This document shows, one piece after another, positions 17,649 to 27,406 of a stretch of DNA of 63,353 nt. The notes under the pieces are model-generated. The model was not told where the DNA came from, searched no databases, and saw nothing but the letters and a program-made list of their open reading frames with translations. The position numbers and the translations under genes were made by a program. This DNA comes from an uncultured Pelagibacteraceae bacterium (GTDB taxonomy: Bacteria; Pseudomonadota; Alphaproteobacteria; Pelagibacterales; Pelagibacteraceae), in contig CACAHI010000003.1 of assembly GCA_902532225.1 (NCBI GenBank), positions 1 through 63,353 on the forward strand, in the 5' to 3' direction. The first letter of the stretch is position 1; every line of letters begins with the position of its first letter.

Positions 17649-18544
17649 TATTCATGACCTTCAGTACTAAAGTTATAAATTTTTTCATCTAGTGAGTTAT
17701 ATTTTTCGTAATCAACTAGATCATATAATCTTTTTCTAGTTTGCATTTTATCAATAATATTATTTTGATGTCCATCGTCAAAAATAGCACGCAAACCATC
17801 TTCCACATTTTTCATTGCTAATCTTTGCGTTGTTACTGGATATATAACAATATTATAACCTAAATTTTCTAATTCTTTATAATTTAATAATTTTGTTTTA
17901 CCAAATTCTGTCATATTGGCTAGTAAGTAGCAGTCTAGATTTTTTCTAACAAGTTCAAAATCTTTTTCATTAGCTAGAGCTTCAGGAAAAATAATTTCAG
18001 CTCCTGCATCAATATATGCTTTACATCGATCAATCATTTTATCAATGCCCTCAACTTCTTTAGCATCCGATCTAGCTATTATTTTGAAATTTTTATCTTT
18101 TTTTGCTTTTACACATTCTTTGATTTTTCCTACCATTTTGTCTGTAGAAATTAATTCCTTATTCTCTAAATGACCGCATCTTTTACGTTCAATTTGATCT
18201 TCTAAATGAACTGCAGCAACACCAAATTCTTCAAATGTTCGTATTGTTTTCTCACATGATTTAAATCCTGTGTCGATATCTACTATGGTAGGTAAATTTG
18301 TTACTCTTGAAATTAAATAAGATCTTGTACTTACATCCTCTAGCGTTGTTAAACCTATGTCGGGGAAACCTAAATCATTTGCCATAACACCTCCGGACAC
18401 ATAAACAGCATCATATCCAATTTCTTCAATAAGTTTTGCAGTAAGTGGATTATATGCTCCAGGAACTCTTAAAATTTTATTGGATTTTAATTTTTGATTT
18501 AATAGCTCTCTTTTTTCTGTGGGTTTTTTTTCAACAAAGTGCAT
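17648..18544 (-). CDS. prpB: 2-methylisocitrate lyase
   Basis: This 298-residue ICL/PEPM superfamily TIM barrel cleaves methylisocitrate to pyruvate and succinate. The catalytic loop reads ERKRCGHLENKEL (active-site Cys in KRCGH), with metal-binding acids in IVDIDTGF and VHLEDQ and a further conserved ARSDA. Length is close to E. coli PrpB (296). Both ends are coupled: TAATG overlaps join it to prpD upstream and prpC downstream. Related isocitrate lyase or carboxyPEP mutase functions are less likely given the neighbours. Confidence 0.9.
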   Translation of the reverse strand: MHFVEKKPTEKRELLNQKLKSNKILRVPGAYNPLTAKLIEEIGYDAVYVSGGVMANDLGFPDIGLTTLEDVSTRSYLISRVTNLPTIVDIDTGFKSCEKTIRTFEEFGVAAVHLEDQIERKRCGHLENKELISTDKMVGKIKECVKAKKDKNFKIIARSDAKEVEGIDKMIDRCKAYIDAGAEIIFPEALANEKDFELVRKNLDCYLLANMTEFGKTKLLNYKELENLGYNIVIYPVTTQRLAMKNVEDGLRAIFDDGHQNNIIDKMQTRKRLYDLVDYEKYNSLDEKIYNFSTEGHE

Positions 18545-20049
18545 TAAAAAATACCTTTTCTTTTATTCTTTTTTAATTGTGATTTATTAATTTCAATGTT
18601 TAACTTATCTAAATGACCAGATTTTAAATTCTTTAAATTTTGAACATTTTTTAGAAACATTTCACTTTCTTTTTTTGAAATAATATTTTTTGTTAAAATT
18701 AAAAACTTGTTAATATAATTTTTTCTCATAAATGGCCTTAACCCAAATGGATGGGCATCAGCCTTATCAAGTTGTTCAATAATTTTCTTGCCATTTTTTA
18801 ATGTAACAATAACTTTTGCTCCAAAAGATTTGTTTTTAGGATTTGGGTTATGATACTTTCTAGTCCATTTTTTATCTTCATGAGTTTTTATCGAACGCCA
18901 TATTTTTATTGTACTTTTTCTATTTGCTCTTGATTTTGTATAGGATTTTATATGGTGCCAATTTGCATCTTCTAAAGCTACTGCAAAAATATACATTATT
19001 GAATGATCTAAAGTTTCTCTGCTAGAATTAGGATTCATTTTTTGAGGATCATTTGCACCTGTTCCTATTACATTATGAGTATGGTGGCTTGTATAAATAT
19101 CTATTTTTTTTATTTGATTTAAATGATTAATTTTTTTATTAAGTTTTTTTGCAATATCTATTAAAGCCTGGGCTTGATATTCTGCAGAATATTCTTTTGT
19201 GTAAGTTTCTAATATTGCTTTTTTTTCTTCATTTTTTTTTGGTAAAGGAACTTTATATAGTGCTTTTTTTCCATCCAAAATTCTTGCGATTACACTATCT
19301 TCACCTTCATAAATAGGACTTGGTGCACCTTCGCCTCTCATAGCTCTATCAATAGCTTCAATAGCCAATTTGCCCGCATGAGCTGGAGCAAAAGCTTTCC
19401 AGCTGGAAATTTCCCCTTTTCTAGATTGTCTTGTTGAGACCGTTACATGTAAAGATTGTTGAATTGCTTGATAAATCGTTTCCGTATTTAGCTTTAACAT
19501 CGTGCCTAAACCAGCGGCGACACTTGGACCAAGATGGGCTATATGATCAACTTTATGTTTGTGAAGGCAAATACCTTTAACTAAATTAACTTGAACTTCG
19601 TATGCTGTAATAATTCCTTTAATTAAGTTAATACCACTAACTTTCTTTTGTTGTGCTACAGCTATAAGTGGTGGAATGTTATCGCCGGGATGACTGTAAT
19701 CTGCAGCTAAAAATGTATCGTGAAAATCCAATTCTCTCACAGCTGTTCCATTTGCCCATGCAGCCCATTCACAATCAAATTTAAGTTTTGATTTTACTCC
19801 AAACAAAGTTGCTCCATTTTTTTTAGGATGTCTCATAGCCATTTCCCTTGATGAAATTACTGGTTTTCTGTTTAACGAAGCAATTGCGACAGAAGCATTA
19901 TCAATAATTCTATTTATAACCATATTTAATGATTTTTTATTAATTTTTGAATTGTCACTAGCTATTTCTGCTAATTTCCATGCCAATTGTTTTTTTTTTG
20001 GCAAATATGTTCTAGATGGATAAACTTTTATATTATGAACTATCACCAT
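18544..20049 (-). CDS. prpD: 2-methylcitrate dehydratase (MmgE/PrpD family)
   Basis: This 501-residue MmgE/PrpD protein is first in the prpD-prpB-prpC transcript. Conserved segments include AAWANGTAVRELDFHDTF, DYSHPGDNIPPLIAVAQ and SSWKAFAPAHAGK. PrpD dehydrates 2-methylcitrate; a separate aconitase normally rehydrates the product to methylisocitrate and is not in this window. The length is slightly more than E. coli PrpD (483), and the C-terminus is unusually lysine-rich. Together the three genes would oxidise propionyl-CoA to pyruvate. No prpE or prpR is adjacent, so regulation and propionate activation must be encoded elsewhere. Confidence 0.9.
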   Translation of the reverse strand: MVIVHNIKVYPSRTYLPKKKQLAWKLAEIASDNSKINKKSLNMVINRIIDNASVAIASLNRKPVISSREMAMRHPKKNGATLFGVKSKLKFDCEWAAWANGTAVRELDFHDTFLAADYSHPGDNIPPLIAVAQQKKVSGINLIKGIITAYEVQVNLVKGICLHKHKVDHIAHLGPSVAAGLGTMLKLNTETIYQAIQQSLHVTVSTRQSRKGEISSWKAFAPAHAGKLAIEAIDRAMRGEGAPSPIYEGEDSVIARILDGKKALYKVPLPKKNEEKKAILETYTKEYSAEYQAQALIDIAKKLNKKINHLNQIKKIDIYTSHHTHNVIGTGANDPQKMNPNSSRETLDHSIMYIFAVALEDANWHHIKSYTKSRANRKSTIKIWRSIKTHEDKKWTRKYHNPNPKNKSFGAKVIVTLKNGKKIIEQLDKADAHPFGLRPFMRKNYINKFLILTKNIISKKESEMFLKNVQNLKNLKSGHLDKLNIEINKSQLKKNKRKGIF

Positions 20050-20066
20050 GTCTCCTAAAAATATAT

Positions 20067-20666
20067 TTACTGTAATACAATAATAATTGCAGTTATCAAA
20101 AGTAAAATTGCTAAAAAATACTCAATTAATGCTTTTATTTTATTATTCTTAACCATATTTCTTATAGCTGATCCAAAAGCAGCCCAAGGCGATATAGATA
20201 ATGGACAAATGATTAGAGCAACTATTCCAATAAGAAAAATTGAAAAAAATAAATCCCCATCCTTAGGCAAAAAACCTGAAGCAGCCATACTTGATATAGT
20301 CCAAGCTTTAGGATTTATTAATTGAAATAATGAAGCTTCATGGAATTTCAAAGGCCTTGAATCATCTTCTTTGATTTTGCTAAAAGATCCAATAATTTTA
20401 TAGCCAAGATACAAAAGGTAAAGTGCACATAATATTTTTAAAATATTTTGTAGGTGAGGAAAAATTTGAAAAATTTTTCCCAAACCCAAACATACTAAAA
20501 CTAACTGTAAAACATGACCAATTGTAATACCCGTCATGTGTGGGATAGTTTTTATAAAACCAAACTTTAGGCCAGACGCGAGTACCATTGCATTATTTGG
20601 ACCAGGGGTCACATACATTACAAAGTAAAAACTAATTAATGCTATTAAAATTTCTACATCAATCAT
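20067..20666 (-). CDS. LysE/RhtB family amino acid exporter
   Basis: This 199-residue membrane protein has about six hydrophobic helices and the LysE-family N-terminal signature VTPGPNNAMVLASGLKFGF, followed by HMTGITIGH. A second conserved block, FQLINPKAWTISS, is also present. Family members export amino acids such as lysine, threonine or homoserine lactone; substrate is unknown here. Its start overlaps the upstream HAD gene by 8 bases (ATGATTGA), so it is coupled to it, and it lies 17 bases upstream of prpD on the same strand, possibly in one transcript. Confidence 0.87.
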   Translation of the reverse strand: MIDVEILIALISFYFVMYVTPGPNNAMVLASGLKFGFIKTIPHMTGITIGHVLQLVLVCLGLGKIFQIFPHLQNILKILCALYLLYLGYKIIGSFSKIKEDDSRPLKFHEASLFQLINPKAWTISSMAASGFLPKDGDLFFSIFLIGIVALIICPLSISPWAAFGSAIRNMVKNNKIKALIEYFLAILLLITAIIIVLQ

Positions 20667-21348
20667 GAATGTACGATGATATTATTTTTTCTATACCAAT
20701 AAAATCTTTTATTAAATGATCGTGAGGAATTTCTTTAACTTTCTTTTCAGTATAACCGTCTTCTAAAAGTATAAAAGGTATATCAGCAGCTTTTGCTGTG
20801 CTAGAGTCAGTTTCGCTATCTCCTATCATTAAACTTTTATTTAAATCACCTTGCATAATTTCTATAACACTTGTTAAGTGTCTTGGATCAGGTTTGCAAT
20901 ATTCAAAAGTATTACTTCCAGCAATATACTCAAAATAGTCATATACATTAATTTTTTTTAGCAAATCCTTTGCCAAATAATCTTGTTTATTTGTGCATAT
21001 ACCAAGTGAAATATTTTTCTTTTTGCACCACTTTAAAAAATCTAAAGCTCCATTTACTAATTTGCTTTCATTAGCAATATTTTTTGCATAAAAATTTATA
21101 AATTCTGTTATCATTTCTTTTTTAATTTTATCATCATTAATTTTACCTAATTCTTTTTTTGCCTGACCCCAGACAGATCGTCCTATTAATGACTTTGTTC
21201 CTTTGCCTACCAATTTTCTAATATCGTCGGTAGATTTTGTTTCGTATCCAAATTTTTTCATTACATAATTGTGAGCATTCATTAAATCAGGCGCTGTGTC
21301 GACCAAAGTTCCGTCAAGATCGAATATTATTGTTAAATTTTGAGTCAT
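20659..21348 (-). CDS. HAD-superfamily phosphatase, phosphoglycolate phosphatase-like
   Basis: This 229-residue HAD hydrolase has motif I IFDLDGTLVDTAPDLMNAH, motif II in LGICTNKQ, motif III Lys near KPDPRHL and motif IV MIGDSETDSSTAKAA. DGTLVDTAPDL and the overall size are typical of phosphoglycolate phosphatase (Gph), which recycles 2-phosphoglycolate from DNA repair or oxygenation, but related HADs share these motifs, so the substrate is not certain. It heads the minus-strand run towards lysE and prp, and diverges from the glmU-like gene with 72 bases between starts. Confidence 0.85.
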   Translation of the reverse strand: MTQNLTIIFDLDGTLVDTAPDLMNAHNYVMKKFGYETKSTDDIRKLVGKGTKSLIGRSVWGQAKKELGKINDDKIKKEMITEFINFYAKNIANESKLVNGALDFLKWCKKKNISLGICTNKQDYLAKDLLKKINVYDYFEYIAGSNTFEYCKPDPRHLTSVIEIMQGDLNKSLMIGDSETDSSTAKAADIPFILLEDGYTEKKVKEIPHDHLIKDFIGIEKIISSYIHD

Positions 21349-21420
21349 TTTAAAAGTATTAATAAGAAATAATTTGTGACTTAAAGAACATTATTACTTA
21401 ACTATAAGAAATCTTATTAA

Positions 21421-22032
21421 ATGAAACAAATAAATTTACAAGATAATTTAAGAAAAAAATTCATAAAAAAAGGAGTTAAGATGACAGCTCCCGAAACTGT
21501 TTATTTTTCGAATGATACTAAAATTGGAAAAAATGTGACTATCGACCCTTACGTTGTAATTGGAAAAAAAGTGCAAATTAATAATAACGTAACGATACAT
21601 TCATTCTCACATTTGGAAAATGCGAAATTAGAAAACAATGTGACTGTCGGACCTTATGCAAGATTAAGACCAGGATCAGTTTTAAAACCAGGTTCAAGAG
21701 TAGGAAATTTTGTAGAAATTAAAAAAAGTGTGATCGGCAAAGGAACAAAGGTAAATCATTTATCTTATATAGGAGATTCACAAATTGGAAAAAAAGTAAA
21801 TGTTGGTGCTGGAACAATTACTTGTAATTATGATGGAATAAAAAAAAATAAAACAAAAATTAAAGACAAAGTTTTTATTGGATCAAACTCATCTTTAGTA
21901 GCGCCTGTTACCATTGATGAAAGTAGCGTTATCGGCGCTGGTTCTGTTATTACAAAAAATGTTAAAAAAAAATCTTTAGCTTTAACTAGAAGCGATCAAA
22001 TTCAAATTAACAATTATAAAAGAAAAAAATAA
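21421..22032 (+). CDS. Stand-alone GlmU C-terminal domain: glucosamine-1-phosphate N-acetyltransferase
   Basis: This 203-residue protein corresponds to only the acetyltransferase half of GlmU: the linker-like start (LRKKFIKKGVKMTAPETVYF), then left-handed beta-helix repeats with active-site segments GPYARLRPGS, GNFVEIKKS, VNHLSYIGDSQIG and GTITCNYDG. These bind acetyl-CoA and glucosamine-1-phosphate. Full GlmU is about 450 residues with an N-terminal uridylyltransferase having a GxGxGTRM loop; none is encoded upstream, where a gene on the other strand lies 72 bases away. It must partner with a separately encoded uridylyltransferase. It overlaps glmS by one base (TAATG), placing two consecutive steps of UDP-GlcNAc synthesis together. 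Confidence 0.82.
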   Translation: MKQINLQDNLRKKFIKKGVKMTAPETVYFSNDTKIGKNVTIDPYVVIGKKVQINNNVTIHSFSHLENAKLENNVTVGPYARLRPGSVLKPGSRVGNFVEIKKSVIGKGTKVNHLSYIGDSQIGKKVNVGAGTITCNYDGIKKNKTKIKDKVFIGSNSSLVAPVTIDESSVIGAGSVITKNVKKKSLALTRSDQIQINNYKRKK

Positions 22033-23852
22033 TGTGTGGAATAGTTGGAATTGCAAGCAATAAGCAAGTTACATCGTCAATAATAAATTCTTTAAGAAAA
22101 TTGGAGTACAGGGGATATGATTCTGCCGGCATAGCAACTCTAAATGATGGGTTTATTAAAGAAGTTAAATGTGAAGGAAGAGTAGAGGCTTTAGAAAAAA
22201 ATCTATCTAAAAATAAATTAGTCGGAAATATTGGCATTGGACATGTTAGGTGGGCGACTCACGGTATACCAAGCACACTAAATGCTCACCCTCATTCTTC
22301 TGAAAATGTATCAGTTGTACATAATGGAATTATCGAAAACTCAACCATCCTGAAAAAATTTTTAGTTAACAAAGGACACAAATTTAAATCTCAAACTGAT
22401 ACAGAAGTTATAGTTCATTTGATAACTGAATATTTGAAAAAAAATGATTTAAAAAAATCTATTATTAAAATGTTAAAAAAACTTCATGGTAGTTTTGCCC
22501 TAGGTATAATTTTTAAAGATCAACCAGATTTGATTATAGGTGCTAGAAGAGGATCCCCGCTAGCAGTTGGATATGGACCATCAGAAAATTATCTTGGATC
22601 AGATTCTTATGCTTTAAAATCAATGACAAGTAAAATTTCTTATTTAAATGACGGTGAGTTTTGTATTATTAAAAAAGATAATGTTGAATTTTTTGATGAA
22701 AAAGGAAAAAAAATTAATAAAAAAGTTTTAACCCTTTCTTCTAATGAGAAGAACTATGACAAAGGTGATTATAAACATTTTATGGCTAAAGAAATAGAAG
22801 AGCAACCAACAACAATAAAAAATTGTATTAATGAGTATATTGATAAGATAAATAGCTCCATCAATATTTTTAATTTTCCTTGGAAGTCAAATGAGATTTC
22901 ATCAATAGTTTTAATAGGGTGTGGAACTGCATATCATTCTTGTTTAATGGCAAAATATTGGTTTGAACAATTAACTACATTAAATGTGACAGTTGATATT
23001 GCGTCTGAATTTAGATATCGAAAAAATAGATTTAGTAAGGATATTTTATATGTATTTGTATCACAATCAGGGGAAACAGCAGATACTTTTGCCGCATTAG
23101 ATTTATGTAATAAAAAAAAAATGAAAACTTGTAGCGTTGTTAACATTGTAGAAAGTTCAATAGCCAGAGAGTCTAAATTTGTTTTACCTATACATTGTGG
23201 ACCTGAAGTTGGCGTTGCTTCTACTAAAGCTTTTTTAGGTCAAATGTTAGTTCTGTACATTCTATGTTTAAAACTTGCAAATATGAGAGGTGATATAGTT
23301 AAAAATGTATATCTTAAAAAAATAAAATCTTTATTTTCTTTATCAAAATTAGCCAATCAAACTTTAGAAACAGAAAACAAAATACAGTCTATTTGTGGTT
23401 CATTTGTAAATATAAAAGGGTCAATGTTTTTAGGAAGAGGGTATTCTTTTCCTATAGCTCTTGAAGGTGCATTGAAATTAAAAGAATTAGCTTACGTTCA
23501 CGCCGAGGGTTATCCAGCTGGAGAAATGAAACATGGTCCTCTTGCTTTAATAGAAGAAGGAATGCCAGTTGTAGTATTGGCTCCAAGAGACGAATATTAC
23601 AAAAAAACTATTTCTAATATGCAAGAGGTAATTGCGAGAGGTGCTAAAGTTTTATTAATTACAAATAAAAGTAAAGATGAAATTTATTCTGAAAATATTT
23701 GGGAAAAAATTGAAGTTGAAAATACTTCTGATGACTTATTGCCATTTTTAATTACAATTCCACTGCAAAAATTGGCTTACTATTCTGCTTTGAAAAAAGG
23801 TTACGACATAGATAAACCAAGAAATTTAGCAAAATCTGTAACTGTTGAATAA
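22032..23852 (+). CDS. glmS: Glutamine--fructose-6-phosphate aminotransferase
   Basis: This 606-residue enzyme makes glucosamine-6-phosphate, the entry to UDP-GlcNAc. The N-terminal glutaminase begins MCGIVGIASNKQ, so Cys2 becomes the N-terminal nucleophile after Met removal, which fixes the start; RGYDSAG and HVRWATHG follow. Two SIS domains contain SQSGETADT and a C-terminal KPRNLAKSVTVE tail that is the standard GlmS end. Length is normal. It is coupled to the preceding acetyltransferase by TAATG. No glmS ribozyme is expected or seen, because the leader is the upstream coding sequence. Confidence 0.96.
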   Translation: MCGIVGIASNKQVTSSIINSLRKLEYRGYDSAGIATLNDGFIKEVKCEGRVEALEKNLSKNKLVGNIGIGHVRWATHGIPSTLNAHPHSSENVSVVHNGIIENSTILKKFLVNKGHKFKSQTDTEVIVHLITEYLKKNDLKKSIIKMLKKLHGSFALGIIFKDQPDLIIGARRGSPLAVGYGPSENYLGSDSYALKSMTSKISYLNDGEFCIIKKDNVEFFDEKGKKINKKVLTLSSNEKNYDKGDYKHFMAKEIEEQPTTIKNCINEYIDKINSSINIFNFPWKSNEISSIVLIGCGTAYHSCLMAKYWFEQLTTLNVTVDIASEFRYRKNRFSKDILYVFVSQSGETADTFAALDLCNKKKMKTCSVVNIVESSIARESKFVLPIHCGPEVGVASTKAFLGQMLVLYILCLKLANMRGDIVKNVYLKKIKSLFSLSKLANQTLETENKIQSICGSFVNIKGSMFLGRGYSFPIALEGALKLKELAYVHAEGYPAGEMKHGPLALIEEGMPVVVLAPRDEYYKKTISNMQEVIARGAKVLLITNKSKDEIYSENIWEKIEVENTSDDLLPFLITIPLQKLAYYSALKKGYDIDKPRNLAKSVTVE

Positions 23853-23887
23853 TCAATAAACTCTGTTAGAACACTCTTAGGTTGAAT

Positions 23888-25267
23888 ATGAAAAAATGGA
23901 AAATTAATAGTTGGAGAAATTATCCTGTAAAACACATCCCAACATATGAGGATGAGAAAGAACTAAATATGGTTCTTAATAAAATAAAAAATTTTCCTCC
24001 TCTAGTATTTGCTGGTGAGACAAGACATTTAAAAGAACAACTTGCAAATGTTGTTGATGGAAAAGCTTTTTTACTACAGGGAGGCGATTGTGCAGAAAGT
24101 TTTGCTGAATTTAATCCAGATAAAATAAGAGATTACTTTAAAGTTATTTTGCAAATGTCTTTGGTATTAACATATTCAGCTTCGCTCCCAGTAGTTAAAC
24201 TAGGAAGAATTGCTGGACAATTTTCTAAACCAAGAAGTGCACCAACTGAAAAACAAGGTGATAAAGAACTACCAAGTTATTTAGGTGACAATATAAATGG
24301 CATTGAGTTCAGTGAGAAATCTAGAAAACCTGATCCAAAAAGATTATTTAAAGCATATTCTCAATCTGCTTCTACATTAAACTTGATAAGAGCATTTTGT
24401 CATGGTGGATTTGCTGATTTAAAAAAAGTTCATTTATGGAATTTGGGATATATAAAAAAAAGTCCACAAGCTAAAAAATTTAAAGAATTAGAAGATAAAA
24501 TAGCTGATGCTTTAGCATTTATGGATGCTTGCGGAATAAATTCAGATTTTAACAGAAGATTAAAAACTGTAAATTTCTGGACTTCTCATGAAGCATTGCT
24601 GCTACCGTTTGAAGAAAATATGACTAGAGTTGATTCTACAACCGGGGAATATCATGATACATCAGCACATTTTGTTTGGATAGGAGATAGAACAAGACAA
24701 CTTGATGGAGGTCACGTTGAGTTTTGCAGAGGTATTGAAAACCCAATAGGTATTAAATGTGGCCCAACATCTAAACCCGATGAGATTGCTAAAATTTGTA
24801 ACGTGATTAATCCTAAGAATGAAAAAGGAAAAATTACTTTAATTTCAAGATTTGGTCATGATAAAGTAGAAAAATTTTTACCTAAATTAATAAGAGGAAT
24901 TAAAAAAGAAGGTCTTAATGTTATTTGGTCATGTGATCCAATGCATGGAAATACAATTAAGTCTACGACTGGATTTAAAACAAGACCTTTTAATAATGTG
25001 GTAAAAGAAGTAAAAAATGTTTTTGCCGTTCATCAAAGCGAAGGGTCTTACGCAGGTGGTTTACATATAGAAATGACGGGCCAGAATGTCACAGAATGCA
25101 CAGGCGGAGCAAAAAATATCTCAGATCAAGATTTATCAAGCAGATATCATACTCATTGTGATCCAAGATTGAATGCTGACCAAGCTTTAGAGCTTGCATT
25201 TCTAATTTCTGATGAGATTAAAAAGAATTCTATTTACGCAAGAAGCGGAATTAGAGCGGCTTCTTAA
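23888..25267 (+). CDS. Class II 3-deoxy-7-phosphoheptulonate (DAHP) synthase
   Basis: This enzyme condenses PEP and erythrose-4-phosphate, the first step of the shikimate pathway. Conserved class II (plant and mycobacterial type) segments include LLQGGDCAESF, VKLGRIAGQFSKPRS, FWTSHEALLLPFE, GPTSKPDEI and a C-terminal SYAGGLHIEMTGQNVTEC. I place the start at ATG 23888 (459 residues) because TTAGG at 23877-23881 is spaced six bases before it; an upstream TTG at 23882 leaves no spacing. It lacks the N-terminal extension of mycobacterial AroG, so allostery may differ. It lies 35 bases downstream of glmS. Confidence 0.93.
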   Translation: MKKWKINSWRNYPVKHIPTYEDEKELNMVLNKIKNFPPLVFAGETRHLKEQLANVVDGKAFLLQGGDCAESFAEFNPDKIRDYFKVILQMSLVLTYSASLPVVKLGRIAGQFSKPRSAPTEKQGDKELPSYLGDNINGIEFSEKSRKPDPKRLFKAYSQSASTLNLIRAFCHGGFADLKKVHLWNLGYIKKSPQAKKFKELEDKIADALAFMDACGINSDFNRRLKTVNFWTSHEALLLPFEENMTRVDSTTGEYHDTSAHFVWIGDRTRQLDGGHVEFCRGIENPIGIKCGPTSKPDEIAKICNVINPKNEKGKITLISRFGHDKVEKFLPKLIRGIKKEGLNVIWSCDPMHGNTIKSTTGFKTRPFNNVVKEVKNVFAVHQSEGSYAGGLHIEMTGQNVTECTGGAKNISDQDLSSRYHTHCDPRLNADQALELAFLISDEIKKNSIYARSGIRAAS

Positions 25268-25305
25268 ACGTTTATAAAAGAAATCCTTTAACGTATATTT
25301 GAATT

Positions 25306-26043
25306 ATGGAAGTAAGTAAAAAAATTATATTTATAAAAGATTGGATATTGAATTATGTAAATTCAATGCCAAAAAAAGCACAATCATTAATTATTGGAAT
25401 TTCTGGTGGTATAGATTCATCAGTATCGAGTACTTTGTCAGCTATGACAGGCTTAAAAACTATAGTTTTAACTATGCCAATAAAACAAATAACAAACCAA
25501 CACGATTTAAGCATTCAACATAGAGATTGGTTAAAAGAGAAATTTAAAAATGTTGAAGCGCACACAATTGAACTGGACGAAGTATTTAACTCATTTAAAT
25601 TAAAACTATCAAAGTTTGATAATGATCATGGTTTGGCAAACTCAAGAGCCAGAATAAGAATGACAACACTTTATCAAGTAGCTTCAGCTAACAATGGAAT
25701 TGTAGTTGGAACAGGAAATAAAGTTGAAGACTTTGGTGTAGGTTTTTACACAAAATATGGAGATGGAGGAGTCGATATTTCACCATTAGCAGACTGTACA
25801 AAAACAGAAATATGGGAACTAGGTAGAGAGCTTGGCATAACAAAAAAAATAATAGATGCTCAACCAACAGATGGTTTATGGGACGATGGGAGAACTGATG
25901 AAGGACAGTTAGGATTAACATATCAAGAACTGGAAGAAGCTATGAATAACGAAAACTCGAAAAATAGAAAAAAATATCTTGAGATTAGAAAATTAAATTT
26001 ACACAAAATGAATTCAATTCCGGTATGCAAAATTCCAAAGTAA
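25306..26043 (+). CDS. nadE: NAD(+) synthase, ammonia-dependent type
   Basis: This 245-residue adenine nucleotide alpha-hydrolase protein has the PP-loop SGGIDSSVSS at about residue 30, GTGNKVEDFGVGFYTKYGDGG in the catalytic core and PTDGLWDDGRTDEGQLG near the C-terminus, all typical NadE blocks. It amidates deamido-NAD. The absence of an N-terminal nitrilase-like glutaminase domain shows the short NH3-dependent class. It follows the DAHP synthase by 38 bases and precedes cysS by one base. Confidence 0.94.
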   Translation: MEVSKKIIFIKDWILNYVNSMPKKAQSLIIGISGGIDSSVSSTLSAMTGLKTIVLTMPIKQITNQHDLSIQHRDWLKEKFKNVEAHTIELDEVFNSFKLKLSKFDNDHGLANSRARIRMTTLYQVASANNGIVVGTGNKVEDFGVGFYTKYGDGGVDISPLADCTKTEIWELGRELGITKKIIDAQPTDGLWDDGRTDEGQLGLTYQELEEAMNNENSKNRKKYLEIRKLNLHKMNSIPVCKIPK

Positions 26044-26044
26044 A

Positions 26045-27406
26045 ATGAATAAAGATATTTTTTTGACAAATAGTCTAGGTAACAAAAAGGAAAAATTTGT
26101 ACCTATTGATAAAAATAAAATAGGAATGTACGTATGTGGACCAACTGTTTACGACGATCCACACATAGGTAACGCTAGACCCTTAGTAGTTTTTGATATT
26201 TTATATAAAGTTTTAAAATGTAATTACGGAAGCAAATCAGTCTCTTATGTGCGAAATATAACCGATGTTGACGATAAAATAATTCAATCATCTATTGAAA
26301 AAAAAATATCTATTGAAGATTTAACAAAAAAAGTAACAACAAACTATCATAGCGATTGCGATTATTTAAAATGTGAAAAACCAAATGAAGAACCAAAGGC
26401 TACTGAAAATATTTCACTTATGGTGAAAATGACTGAGGAGCTGATCAAAAAAAACTTTGCTTACATTAATAATAATCATGTTTATTTTGAAGTAAAAAAA
26501 TTTAAAGATTATGGAAAACTTTCAAATAAAAACTTAGACGAATTAATAGCCGGTTCCAGAGTTGAAATATCAGAAAATAAAAAAAATCCTGAAGATTTTG
26601 TTTTATGGAAGCCATCTAAAGAAAATGAACCATCTTGGGATTCTCCATGGGGCAAGGGTAGACCAGGATGGCATTTAGAATGTTCTGTAATGTCAAAAAA
26701 ATATCTTGGAACAAAATTTGATATCCATGGAGGAGGAAGAGATTTAATATTTCCTCACCATGAAAATGAAATTGCTCAATCAAGATGCGCTAACGATACT
26801 GATGTATTTGCAAATTATTGGTTACACAATGGATTCATCACAATTTCAAACGAGAAAATGGCAAAATCACAAGGTAATATTTTAAAAATAAAAGATCTTA
26901 AAAAAAGTATCAATGGTCAAGTTTTAAGACTAGCTCTTATAAGCGCTCATTACAAACAACCTTTAGATTGGAACGATAAGTTGCTTAATGAATGTCAAAA
27001 AATTTTAAACAAGTGGTACGATTGTTATGTTGAAGTAAAAAAAAGTGTTTTAATCCCTGAGGAATTTCTAGAACCTCTTTATGATGATTTAAATACACCA
27101 GGCTACATTTCAAATATTCATAAATTATATGATAAGGCACAAAATGGAAGCATCGAAGATAAAGAAATTTTTACTACAGCATGTAATTTTATTGGTTTAC
27201 TGACAGATACAAAAAATCAATGGTTAAAATTTAAAAAGGAAAAATCAGATATATCCGAGGAAGAAATATTATCTAAAATTAAAGAACGTGACAAAGCAAG
27301 AAAAAATAAAGATTATAAACTGTCAGATGAAATTAGAAATGAGTTATTAAACAAAGGTGTTTTAATAGAAGATAAAGATGGTAAAACCACTTGGAAATTA
27401 AAATGA
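26045..27406 (+). CDS. cysS: Cysteinyl-tRNA synthetase
   Basis: This 453-residue class I synthetase has the ATP-binding DPHIGNARP and MAKSQGN (the KMSKS loop with Ala at the third place), the zinc-site Cys in YVCGPTVY and LECSVMS, and HGGGRDLIFPHHENEIAQS. It charges tRNA-Cys in the cytoplasm. The C-terminal region (about 350-453) includes a DALR-like helical domain and a final basic anticodon-interaction segment. Its stop overlaps the cimA ATG as ATGA, and nadE is one base upstream, so translation is linked. Confidence 0.95.
   Translation: MNKDIFLTNSLGNKKEKFVPIDKNKIGMYVCGPTVYDDPHIGNARPLVVFDILYKVLKCNYGSKSVSYVRNITDVDDKIIQSSIEKKISIEDLTKKVTTNYHSDCDYLKCEKPNEEPKATENISLMVKMTEELIKKNFAYINNNHVYFEVKKFKDYGKLSNKNLDELIAGSRVEISENKKNPEDFVLWKPSKENEPSWDSPWGKGRPGWHLECSVMSKKYLGTKFDIHGGGRDLIFPHHENEIAQSRCANDTDVFANYWLHNGFITISNEKMAKSQGNILKIKDLKKSINGQVLRLALISAHYKQPLDWNDKLLNECQKILNKWYDCYVEVKKSVLIPEEFLEPLYDDLNTPGYISNIHKLYDKAQNGSIEDKEIFTTACNFIGLLTDTKNQWLKFKKEKSDISEEEILSKIKERDKARKNKDYKLSDEIRNELLNKGVLIEDKDGKTTWKLK

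Noticed and set aside
25269-25295. ACGTT...AACGT inverted repeat between DAHP synthase and nadE
   Set aside because: Only five paired bases around a loop of 17 with no T-run; not enough for a terminator or operator call.
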